Assembly: GCA_023132135.1 (NCBI GenBank)
Contig: JAGLYR010000053.1
Coordinates: forward strand, 1-11,790
Length of the DNA: 11,790 nucleotides
Direction of reading: 5' to 3'
From: Candidatus Eiseniibacteriota bacterium
GTDB lineage: Bacteria > Arandabacterota > Arandabacteria > JAGLYR01
In this document: one piece after another, positions 1-7,500 of the stretch
Position numbering within the stretch: position 1 is the first letter of the stretch
How the letters are laid out: each line of letters begins with the position of its first letter
The notes under the pieces: model-generated
The model's database searches: none
The model's input: the letters and a program-made list of their open reading frames with translations, nothing else
Told to the model about the DNA's origin: nothing
Translations under genes and position numbers: made by a program

Positions 1-17
1 GGGCTTCAACCCCTCCA

Positions 18-97
18 ATGCCCTTCTCCTTGAACTAGGGACTACGGACTAGGGACTGTCTCTGATGCCCTTCTCCTTGGACTAGGAACTAGGGACT
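18..97. repeat. Heptamer/22-mer intergenic repeat patch
   Basis: Two 22-bp copies beginning ATGCCCTTCTCC and ending ACTAGG lie at 18-39 and 65-86 and differ at one base, a 47-bp period. Each copy runs into short tandem heptamers of the form ACTAGGG: 34-40, 41-47 (ACTACGG) and 48-54, then 81-87 (ACTAGGA) and 88-94, each run ending in ACT. The decamer ACTAGGGACT therefore occurs three times (34-43, 48-57, 88-97). The second run contains the stop codon of the neighbouring C1 peptidase gene (89-91 on the plus strand). The sequence just to the left (about 10-30) also resembles the right flank of the hairpin at 4487-4514, so this looks like a dispersed, non-coding intergenic repeat. Its function is unknown. 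Confidence 0.7.
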
Positions 98-1378
98 TGT
101 TCCTTTGATCGCATCCTTGTGAACCGTGTAGCTCAGCATCTTGAGGCGGACGTAGTCCTCCCTGTAGAAGTAACGTCCCTCGTACTTCCCCCACCGGGAG
201 CTTCTGGCAGAGTCTTTGATAAGGAACCAGTCGTGATTGCCCAGTCTGGTATGGCCGACCAGGTGGAGGGCGTGATCGTCGCTGCTGGTGCCGTTGGCAA
301 ACCGCAGCTCCCGCGCATCCTGATCAATCAACTCCTCCGGGATGTCGAACGGAGGGACAATGGCGGCGTCTTCAAACCCCTGGTAGCCAGGTTCGCTCAC
401 GTCTCCGCCGATCGCCAGTGTGTATCCGTTCTGCGCCGCCTTGAGGACGACCTCGTACCACACGTCCAGCGGCAGGTTGTAGTACTCCTCGCTGTGCCAC
501 CAGTTGTCCGGGACCTCGAACTCCCCTTTGGTGTAGAATGGGAACCGCAGCGTGGAGATCACGTCGACGTAGTCATCCGGATTGATCTTGAGAAGATCTT
601 TCATGAATCCCCGGGGAGTGTAGGTGCGTCCCTCCCACCGGAACTCGGCAGGGGGTTCTCCCATATACCTGCCCAGGATCAACCGGACAGCGCCCAGCAC
701 ATAGTCTTCCTCCCAGAGGCCATGATCCTCCACCAGCGCCAGGAAATCCTTGATCTCTTCCATCATAGGTTCGTGGTCGTAGCGGCCGCCTTCGGCAAGA
801 ACACCCTCGTAGACGGATCTCGGGACCACCCCGTATTTCTTCCAGACCCGCATCACCGCGTTGGTCTCCGAGCCCTGCTCAACGTACGAATCGCCTCTCT
901 CCTGCACAAACCGTCGGACCTTTTCCAGATACTCGTAGTAGACCGTGTACATCTCGGAGAGTTTGATCTTCTTGCCGGTCAGCCGGCAGGTTTCAGATTC
1001 AAAGAAAGATGTGGCGGCAAAGCACCAGCAGGTTCCGGTGTAGTACTGCGGGGTCGGCGGGAAGTGAAAAGCGGACTCGAATACGTCCGGCGACTCCGGG
1101 ATTTCCACTCCCTCGAAATCGAAAACCAGCTTCTTCGCTTCCTCCTTTTCCTTCTCCCCTTGCTCCTTCTGATCCTCGCGAATCTTACCCGTGACCGAAT
1201 CCGCTGCAGCCTCGGCCGCTTCCCTTGCTTCCTCAATTTCCTTCAACACGGGATCGCGGTACTTGACCTTGTAGTAAGCTTTGTCCGTGGACTCCTGATG
1301 CTTCTGCGCCGTGGCCACACCCTGGCATGTGCCAGCCGCAAACACCAAGACGATGCAATACACGATGGCTTTTCTCAT
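89..1378 (-). CDS. Exported papain-family (C1, bleomycin-hydrolase-like) peptidase
   Basis: A 429-residue cysteine peptidase of the C1 clan, closest in style to the aminopeptidase C/bleomycin hydrolase branch. The start at 1378 is chosen because an AGGGGAGG ribosome site lies 8 bases upstream and the product then begins MRKAIVYCIVLVFAAG, a signal peptide with likely cleavage after ATA. The frame stays open for 45 more codons upstream to 1513, but that would bury the signal. Residues about 43-95 are a highly charged, probably helical stretch rich in Glu and Lys. The active-site block is QYYTGTCWCFA, with Gln111 six residues before Cys117, as for papain Gln19 and Cys25. The His block DDHALHLVG gives His369. 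The third position reads IKDSARSS, so Asp389 replaces the usual Asn and the NSWG motif is not conserved. The exported location and large insert between Cys and His (about 250 residues) fit FCB-group C1 peptidases. It should act in the periplasm or outside the cell. The substrate is unknown. Confidence 0.85.
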   Translation of the reverse strand: MRKAIVYCIVLVFAAGTCQGVATAQKHQESTDKAYYKVKYRDPVLKEIEEAREAAEAAADSVTGKIREDQKEQGEKEKEEAKKLVFDFEGVEIPESPDVFESAFHFPPTPQYYTGTCWCFAATSFFESETCRLTGKKIKLSEMYTVYYEYLEKVRRFVQERGDSYVEQGSETNAVMRVWKKYGVVPRSVYEGVLAEGGRYDHEPMMEEIKDFLALVEDHGLWEEDYVLGAVRLILGRYMGEPPAEFRWEGRTYTPRGFMKDLLKINPDDYVDVISTLRFPFYTKGEFEVPDNWWHSEEYYNLPLDVWYEVVLKAAQNGYTLAIGGDVSEPGYQGFEDAAIVPPFDIPEELIDQDARELRFANGTSSDDHALHLVGHTRLGNHDWFLIKDSARSSRWGKYEGRYFYREDYVRLKMLSYTVHKDAIKGTSP

Positions 1379-1519
1379 CCTGACGACCTCCCCTGTCCAG
1401 AGGTTGTGATTTCCAATTTCCTTGCTGGTCAAGCGAGCATCCACAATTCTGTGCTCGTCGTCAAGCCGTATCCCTTCCTGCAGATACCGGCGAAAGATTG
1501 GTTTCTTTGACATTTGTCC

Positions 1520-1549
1520 TTGACTCGCGGACCTTGAGGAATGAATAGT
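1520..1549 (+). promoter_or_regulatory. Possible sigma70-type promoter of the HTH gene
   Basis: TTGACT (1520-1525) and AATAGT (1544-1549) are separated by 18 bp. Transcription would begin near 1556, leaving a leader of about 23 bases before the ATG at 1579. A perfect TTGACA also occurs at 1507-1512 but has no good -10 at the right distance. The -10 match is only four of six, so this is tentative. Confidence 0.35.
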
Positions 1550-1578
1550 GGCCGGTGGACCGCTTTGGGGAGGAGAAC

Positions 1579-1758
1579 ATGACTGTCGAGCATGAGATCA
1601 TGACTCTGCCTGAGGTTGCGAAACACCTGGGTGTCAGCGAGCGGACAATCTACGACTGGGCCCAGAAAGGCAAGATCCCGGCTGCCAAGCTGGGCAACGC
1701 GTGGCGCTTCAAGCGCTCGGAGATCGATCACTGGAATGAGAACAAGCGGGCGAAGTAG
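1579..1758 (+). CDS. Small helix-turn-helix DNA-binding protein (excisionase/BldC type)
   Basis: A 59-residue protein that is essentially one winged helix-turn-helix domain of the HTH_17/excisionase family (MerR-like fold). Residues 7-55 carry the family pattern: MTLPEVAKHLGVSERTIYDW for helix, turn and recognition helix, then GKIPAAKLGNAWRFKRSEID for the wing and closing helix. The ATG at 1579 is chosen over a GTG at 1555 because GGGGAGGAG lies directly upstream (1567-1575). Despite the family name, no integrase, attachment site or phage gene is visible. Stand-alone members of this type are common in delta-like and FCB genomes and are usually thought of as small transcription regulators. Its targets cannot be told from the sequence. 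The two flanking genes, an exported peptidase read divergently and the Cys-rich protein downstream, are the nearest candidates. Confidence 0.85.
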   Translation: MTVEHEIMTLPEVAKHLGVSERTIYDWAQKGKIPAAKLGNAWRFKRSEIDHWNENKRAK

Positions 1759-1804
1759 CACCGCATCCCAGCCGAAAGCAAGCCCCGCCGGAGTCTTCCG
1801 TTTC

Positions 1805-1833
1805 TTGACAGACGGCAACATTTATGCCATAAT
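1805..1833 (+). promoter_or_regulatory. Strong sigma70-type promoter for the Cys-rich secreted protein
   Basis: A perfect -35 TTGACA (1805-1810) and a five-of-six -10 CATAAT (1828-1833) are separated by exactly 17 bp. Initiation would fall near 1840, about 20 bases before the ATG at 1862, with AGGAGG (1851-1856) in between. This is the best promoter match in the window and implies that the gene is transcribed independently of the HTH gene just upstream. Confidence 0.7.
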
Positions 1834-1861
1834 GAGTAATGGAGCGGGAAAGGAGGCAACC

Positions 1862-2353
1862 ATGATCAGGAGTAGTGTGCTTCTGGCAGCCTGCCTGCTG
1901 TTCGCCGTGCTACCGTCGGCCGCGCAGGCCCAGTTTGATTGTTCGGACAGTGTGTTTGCCTATGTCGATGGCGGCAGCATCCGCGTCGTACACATGGGAG
2001 CTCTTTACAACTGTTGCCCCACTCGATTCGACTACGACGTGACTGTGGAGGAAGAGCAGATTACCGTCGTGGAAGTGGAAATCCTCGAGAACCCATGCTA
2101 TTGCATCTGCTGCATGGATCTGGCAACAGCTATTGAGGACGTGCCTCCCGGTGAGTACGTTCTTGACTTCCACTGGTACGAGTACGAGACGTACGAGTGG
2201 CGGGTCTGGTACCTCGATGTGAGTGTCCCCGACGTGGGGCAGATGGGTGACTACTTCGTCGCGTGGTCCAACCACTCCGATTGCTACGGCACCACCGGCA
2301 TTTCCGACGAAGATCCCCCGACTTGGGGCATGATCAAGGAAATGTACAGATAG
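1862..2353 (+). CDS. Secreted Cys-rich beta-domain protein of unknown function
   Basis: A 163-residue exported protein. AGGAGG sits five bases before the ATG. Residues 1-23 form a signal peptide with likely cleavage after AQA, giving a mature N-terminus QFDCSD. An LAAC at 8-11 resembles a lipobox but lies too close to the start to be convincing. The mature part has eight cysteines: Cys27, the pair Cys51-Cys52 (NCCP), a cluster at 79, 81, 83 and 84 (NPCYCICCMDL), and Cys141. Between the pair and the cluster is an alternating beta pattern (VTVEEEQITVVEVEI), and after it comes PPGEYVLDF. From memory, the plan of NCC, beta strands, NPCxCxC, then D/VPPGxY recurs in small secreted proteins of FCB and Eisenbacteria-type genomes. 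I know of no assigned function. The Cys cluster could hold disulfides or a metal. It converges on the surface-protein gene at 2447. Confidence 0.8.
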   Translation: MIRSSVLLAACLLFAVLPSAAQAQFDCSDSVFAYVDGGSIRVVHMGALYNCCPTRFDYDVTVEEEQITVVEVEILENPCYCICCMDLATAIEDVPPGEYVLDFHWYEYETYEWRVWYLDVSVPDVGQMGDYFVAWSNHSDCYGTTGISDEDPPTWGMIKEMYR

Positions 2354-2446
2354 GCGAGGGCGCGAGCGAGCGACACGGCGAGGGCGAGTGACAAGTGTCC
2401 AGTGCCGAGGAAATAGGGCAGAATTCCGCAGGGGCTTGTTCTACTC

Positions 2447-4342
2447 TCACCGTATGACCATGAACTTGCCCACGAAGTTCTCCCCCGTCGCGTCGTCCGT
2501 CACCGTGAACATGTAGAGTCCGGAGGCAACCGGCTGGTCGCTGCTGGAGATCAGATCCCACGCGCACATGGCGCCCGAGAGCACCTGCCTCTCCCCCACA
2601 CCGGGCTGCAGGGCCATCACGTTGCCGCCCGTGTATGAGGCCCCATCGAAGTCGATCCGATCCACCAGGTCGCCGCTCAGGGAAAAGATGCGGATCGTGG
2701 CTCGCTCAGGCAAGTTAGCGAACCACAGCACCCTTTCCCTCTCCCTCGCCCCGTCCCAAACAGCATCGCCGTGGTAAGGATTGGGAAACACCGTGACATT
2801 CAGCTTCTCACGCCCCGGCCGGGGCCCCGGGATGGCCATGCTCTTGTTCTGGGAAATCCCGCTCTCCAGGCTCGGCATCGCGACACTGCCCTGATCGAAG
2901 GATGTGACCGACACCCAGTACTTGAACCCGTCCTTCAGGTTGCTCAGGGTCCAGCAGTAAGGATATGTGATCCCGCCGGCTTCCAGCGGCTCGGGAGCCA
3001 GCACCGCGTTCATCCCCGTGTTGTAGCCCACAGGAGTGTCGCTCCGGTCGAGCTCCTGCACCAGGGTAAATTCCTCCGCCAGGGCGCCCTCCTTCCGCGT
3101 CACGTAGATCCGGTATCCCTCGAAATCCTCCCTCCCATCAAAAGGATCCACGACCGACTCGGCGGAGTCGTCCCACCAGATGTCCATCTTGTTCTTGCCG
3201 GGCCGGGCGATCATTCTCGGGGAGGGCGGGGCCGTGGGGAGGATGTAGTCATGATCGTACGCTCTCTGAGCCCACTCGCTGTTGGCACGAATATGGTCAT
3301 GGCTCGTCCCGCCGGCGAAGGCCCACACCATCTGGATGGTGCTGTCCGGCGGAAGCATGGAGTAAGGCCCGACGGACAGCAGAAGGATGGGCGAGTATCG
3401 AGTTGCAACCGGAATGTCATACGGGTTATCCACTTCGCCGTTGCCCATGATCTCGTACTTCTCCCGGTCCTCATCCATCGTATTATCGCCGCTGGTCCAG
3501 TTCCAGACGTTGAACATCACTCGTGCAGTGTCCGGCGCCGGCGTCGCTCCCAGGTACCGCACACCACTCCAGTAGGGCACCACACCCCCGCCGAAGTTCG
3601 CGTGATGCTCGAGGACCATGTGAATGTCCTCGTCATAGTGGATGGTGTTGAAGTAGAACCAGCCGCTGGGCGGCCAGCGCTCGTAAGCACCTTTGTTGCC
3701 CGTGACAAGCTGGATGTACATTCCCAGGTACATGTTGACGAGGGTGGCCCCGCTCACGTTCTTGACATCGTAGCTGAGGATTACGAAGTCATCTGCGAAC
3801 TCAGCACTCCAGAGGTAGCTCCTCAGAGTCACCTGGATCCCCATGGGGCGATGTCCTTCCCAGCCGGCGACGGTGCTGGGCTTCGGCGTCAGGTCATCGA
3901 AGCAAGAGACGAAATCCTGCTCGGACACAGCATCCTGGGAATAGGTATTCTTGCTGATCAGGCTGCTCGTCTCCGCAATCCAGCGAGTCCTGGGCGTGAA
4001 CTCCGAAACGTTCCGTCCCCCTGTTCTCCAGTAACCGTCCTGCGCGCCGTGGGTCAGCATGGTATCACCATTGACCGTTATGGCCCCGATCCATGGCCCG
4101 GCGCGGATCAGATGCTCCATCTCGGAACCAAGCGGGTACTCCATCGAGGGATCGCGAGTCACAAGGTCATTTCCGAGGAAACCGTAGTTGGTGATACTGA
4201 GACCCAGCTGATTTCCGTCCGTCACGCGGTGAACGTGGGCGATGGTGTCGGGACCGGCAGGCGATTGGGCCGATGCCGGGCGGTTGCCGAGCGCCAGCGT
4301 ACACGCCGCAACCAGGATAAATGTCCAGTTTCTCCTGAGCAT
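2447..4342 (-). CDS. Exported surface protein with fibronectin-like region and C-terminal sorting-like tail
   Basis: A 631-residue protein starting MLRRNWTFILVAACTLALG, an export signal with likely cleavage after ASA near residue 25; a VAAC within it leaves lipoprotein processing as a less likely option. Residues about 37-370 form a large beta-rich domain of a type frequent in FCB-group secreted proteins. It opens with GNQLGLSITNYGFLGN and contains WIGAITVNGD (84-93), EFADDFVILSYDVKN (181-195) and repeated aromatic strands. Residues about 372-490 resemble a fibronectin type III module (APPSPRMIARP, WWDDSAE, FEGYRIYVTRKEG, YWVSVTSFD). The last about 115 residues begin VTVFPNPY and end ASGLYMFTV...GKFMVIR, a beta-sandwich tail like those used for type IX-type export or surface anchoring. 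No catalytic motif is seen, so a structural or binding role is inferred. The start has only a weak AGGA ribosome site. The gap to the upstream C25 gene is 219 bp and holds a hairpin, so the two are probably separate transcripts. Confidence 0.75.
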   Translation of the reverse strand: MLRRNWTFILVAACTLALGNRPASAQSPAGPDTIAHVHRVTDGNQLGLSITNYGFLGNDLVTRDPSMEYPLGSEMEHLIRAGPWIGAITVNGDTMLTHGAQDGYWRTGGRNVSEFTPRTRWIAETSSLISKNTYSQDAVSEQDFVSCFDDLTPKPSTVAGWEGHRPMGIQVTLRSYLWSAEFADDFVILSYDVKNVSGATLVNMYLGMYIQLVTGNKGAYERWPPSGWFYFNTIHYDEDIHMVLEHHANFGGGVVPYWSGVRYLGATPAPDTARVMFNVWNWTSGDNTMDEDREKYEIMGNGEVDNPYDIPVATRYSPILLLSVGPYSMLPPDSTIQMVWAFAGGTSHDHIRANSEWAQRAYDHDYILPTAPPSPRMIARPGKNKMDIWWDDSAESVVDPFDGREDFEGYRIYVTRKEGALAEEFTLVQELDRSDTPVGYNTGMNAVLAPEPLEAGGITYPYCWTLSNLKDGFKYWVSVTSFDQGSVAMPSLESGISQNKSMAIPGPRPGREKLNVTVFPNPYHGDAVWDGARERERVLWFANLPERATIRIFSLSGDLVDRIDFDGASYTGGNVMALQPGVGERQVLSGAMCAWDLISSSDQPVASGLYMFTVTDDATGENFVGKFMVIR

Positions 4343-4392
4343 GAGGATCCTGCGGGATAAAGTGTGGAGTTCCCGGCCCGTCCAGATGCATC

Positions 4393-4421
4393 ATGTTACC
4401 AGCCCAGCGCACCAGCGTCCA
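4393..4421 (-). promoter_or_regulatory. Weak candidate promoter for the surface-protein gene
   Basis: On the minus strand TGGACG (4416-4421) and TAACAT (4393-4398) are 17 bp apart, each matching four of six consensus bases. Initiation would be about 45 bases before the start codon. It lies downstream of the hairpin at 4487-4514, where a promoter for an independent transcript would be expected. The match alone is not strong. Confidence 0.25.
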
Positions 4422-4486
4422 GCAATTAGCCTGCGTTTCTCATCAGGTTTCTGCTACCGGGCCAGCAGTCGATGCTCTGATACAGC

Positions 4487-4514
4487 GGAGGGGCGGTCCG
4501 AAAACCGCCCCTCC
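4487..4514 (-). terminator. Perfect 11-bp GC hairpin after the C25 peptidase gene
   Basis: GGAGGGGCGGT at 4487-4497 pairs perfectly with ACCGCCCCTCC at 4504-4514 around a six-base loop. It begins 47 bases past the stop codon of the C25 gene on the minus strand, in the gap before the surface-protein gene. No U-run follows on either strand, so it may be a non-canonical terminator, an mRNA 3'-end stabiliser, or a mobile-like palindromic intergenic repeat. The last is supported by its right arm and flank (CCCCTCCAATGC then a CTT/TCC stretch) recurring at about 11-30 in the window. Confidence 0.5.
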
Positions 4515-4561
4515 AATGCTCTTTTCCAAGTGCTGTATGATCCTGCTGGGCCCGAAATCAG

Positions 4562-7500
4562 CTACTTGAGCAGGATCATCTTCTTCGTCTGTCCCTCCGC
4601 ACCGGACACCAGGCGATAGAAGAACACACCGCTGGAAACGGGATGGCCGTTGTCATCCGTCCCGTCCCAGAAGGAACGGTACTCACCCGTTCCCAGATCC
4701 TCATCCACCAGGGTCCGGACCAGGCGTCCCGTGGTATCGTAGATCTTGAGAGTGGTCGGGACCGCCGATCCCGAACTGAGCCGGTACAGGATCTCGGTCT
4801 GAGGGTTGAACGGATTCGGTCGGTTCTGGGCCAGCCCGAACACGGCGGCGGCGGCAAACGGACCATCTTCCGCAATCTCCGTGACATCTTCCTTGACACC
4901 GAAGAGAAGGAAATCGTCCACAGCGGCTTCCACCAGCGATCCGGCACCCACATCTTCCGCAATGAAGCGGATCCGGACCTGGGTGCTGAGCTCGACGTAG
5001 TCCTCGATCAGGAAGGACATCTTCTGCCAGTAGTTCGCGCTCCCCTGTGTGCGCTCCAGATCCACCCAGCTGGCTCCGTCGTCGTTGGTCACCTGCACCG
5101 TCCACCAGTCTTCACCCGGGGCTCCCCCGAGATCGTTGGTGTACCAGCGCCAGTACTCGACCGTCGCCGAGATCTCCTCGCCCAGGTCGAAAAGCGGGGA
5201 GGTCAGGATCGTGTTCCCGTTGTCCACATCATAGGTTCCGGCGCCGTCGCCCGCCATTGGACCGGTGACCATGCACCGCCGTCCCGGCGTCGGGGAGTGA
5301 TCGTCCTCCGTCTGGCAATCCTGGCCGTTGTACGTGGTTCCCTCGGGATCCGCCTGCTCCCACGCGCCCGTGCTTGCCGTGCCCGTGACGGTCCAGCCCA
5401 GGAACTGCTCGAACTCATCAAAGAAGGGCGAGATCGGCAGCGGCATAGCCAGGGCAACGGCATAGCCGAACTCCCCGGTGATGTTCAGGTGGAGATTGAT
5501 CGTGGTCATGTCCGGACAGGTCGGATCAATGGTCACGTTGAACCCGCCCAGATCCGTTTCGGTCCCTACGGGAACCGTCGCAATCGAACCGAAGTTGTCG
5601 TTGATCACCATCAGGGTTGAGGACGACCAGAGCACGCCTTCCACGCTGCGGGCATCCTCATGGCCCGAGTTGTTCAGCCGGAAGCTGAGATCCACCGTCT
5701 CTCCCGGCTCCGCCGTGCCGTCTCCGTCTCCGCCAACACTGTCATCGACGAACATCTCCACAAACCCGACGATGGGCGCTTCACAGATAAAGCTGAACTC
5801 GCGAACAAAGGTGGTCTCGACGCAGGTGAGGTTCAGCGTGAATTCGCAGAGCGTCTGATCCGGCGTCCCCGGAACTACCACGAGATCGAAGGAATCGTCG
5901 CAAGGCTTGATCTCCTCCGAAGCGATGGTCCCCCAGGTCTCCGTGTCGTCCGTGATGACCACGGAACGGTTGGCTGAGAGCACACCCACCGTGTTGGTCG
6001 ACGGATCGTTCCCCAGGTTCTCCAGGTAGGTGACGATCTCGATGGTCTCACCCACATCCACGACCCCGTCGTTGTCTCCGGCGGTATCCACGATGTCGTT
6101 GTGATCGAAGACCAGATAGGGTCCATCAAGAGACATCACGGGGACGTCCAACCGGTAGGGAATCCTGTTCTGGCAGGTGACGGTGACCCGGACATCTCCC
6201 TCGTAACCCTGGCCGGAAATCGGAATGGCCGCCGTTCCGCTGGACCCGATGAGACCACTGCCCAGCAGCACACCGTCCTTGCTCAGTCCCACGTAGCTCT
6301 CGGGCGCGGCGGACACGATGACCTCCGTATCCGTGGGCAGGATGTTCATTGGAAGGCTGACATTGTTGGCATCCGGAACCCCGAGGTAGACGCTCAGACT
6401 GGGATCGCCCATCAGATTGTAGATCTCCCAGTAGTAGTCGGTGAGGCCGCTGCCCGACTCCTGCACGGCCAGGTTCCCGCAGAAGATCTCGGCGTCCTGG
6501 CAGTAGTACCACAGGCCGATGGCCTCGCCATGGTCGTGGAACCAGCCGTCGTACATACCCAACTCGGTCTGCTCATAGGTGGCGCCGCTCCCGATCACGG
6601 GCCCGTAGCCGACGCCCCAGTGGTAGTCCTCGTCCCAGTAGGTGCCGTCGGAGCCACCAATGTAGCCGATCCCGCCGTTTTCCACCCGGAGCCACTGCTC
6701 GGCAAAGCAGGTTCCGACCTCGAAGCTGGACGTCGAGCAGCAGTTCCCGATAGCCTGGCACGACTCGTGGGCATTCTGGAGGTTGGCCACGTCGGTCATC
6801 GTGAAGGTGGGATCCCCCCAGCTGGTCGCGTTCCCGTGAGCGGTGTAGTTCACCACGGCGCAGCCGTTGCTCACATCCTGAACGATCTGCGCGTCGGACG
6901 ATCCCGAACCCGGGTACAAGTACGTGTGGCTCGTAATCCCGTGGGCCAGGTTAAAGTAGTGAATGGTCCCGTAGTTGATCTGCCCATTGGCGTGCGTGCT
7001 TCCGTGGCTGCTGTCCATCCCGGCGATCATGACCACTTCGCCCAGGAAATCCGGATCCGGCATCTGGTACATCTCGTACTCAATTGTCTTGTCGATCTGC
7101 GGCTGGAGCTCGGCCGTAGTCCGGGCCGAGAAACGGCCGTAGTACATCTCGGGGACGTCATCTCCGGTGGTGTCGCAGTAGTGGAGATCGCTGTACCCTG
7201 CGAGATTGAAGGCGGGGATTTCGCTGACGTCGCCGACGAACAGCACGAAGGTCGGCGGAGCGCTCCCCGGCGGGGGGTTATTGTAGAGGTCATGCAGGTA
7301 GGTCCGGATGGACGTGGTCGTGGTTCCCACCTGCGGGTTGTCGGTGTAGGCCTCGATCACGTCGAAACCCTGCTCGATTTTCCAGTTGATGAAGGGTTGC
7401 AGTTGGGCCTCGAACATGGGATCGGAGACCATCACGTATGTTACCGCACCGTCCCAGAGATCGGGGTAGTTGTCGTGGAGACCGCGGTAGCCTTCGATCT

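Noticed and set aside
1379-1513. In-frame extension of the C1 peptidase by 45 codons to an ATG at 1513
   Set aside because: It would place the signal peptide internally and lacks a good ribosome site, while the ATG at 1378 has AGGGGAGG at ideal distance.
1579-1758. Phage or integrative element suggested by the excisionase-type domain
   Set aside because: No integrase, attachment repeats or other phage genes are visible, and this domain is common in stand-alone regulators.
1759-1804. Small CGGA/TCCG stem followed by TTTCTT after the HTH gene as a terminator
   Set aside because: A four-base stem is too weak to support a terminator call.
2354-2446. Duplicate GGCGAGGGCG (2353-2362 and 2377-2386) in the convergent gap
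   Set aside because: It is too short and low in complexity to call a repeat element, and no stable terminator hairpin was found there.
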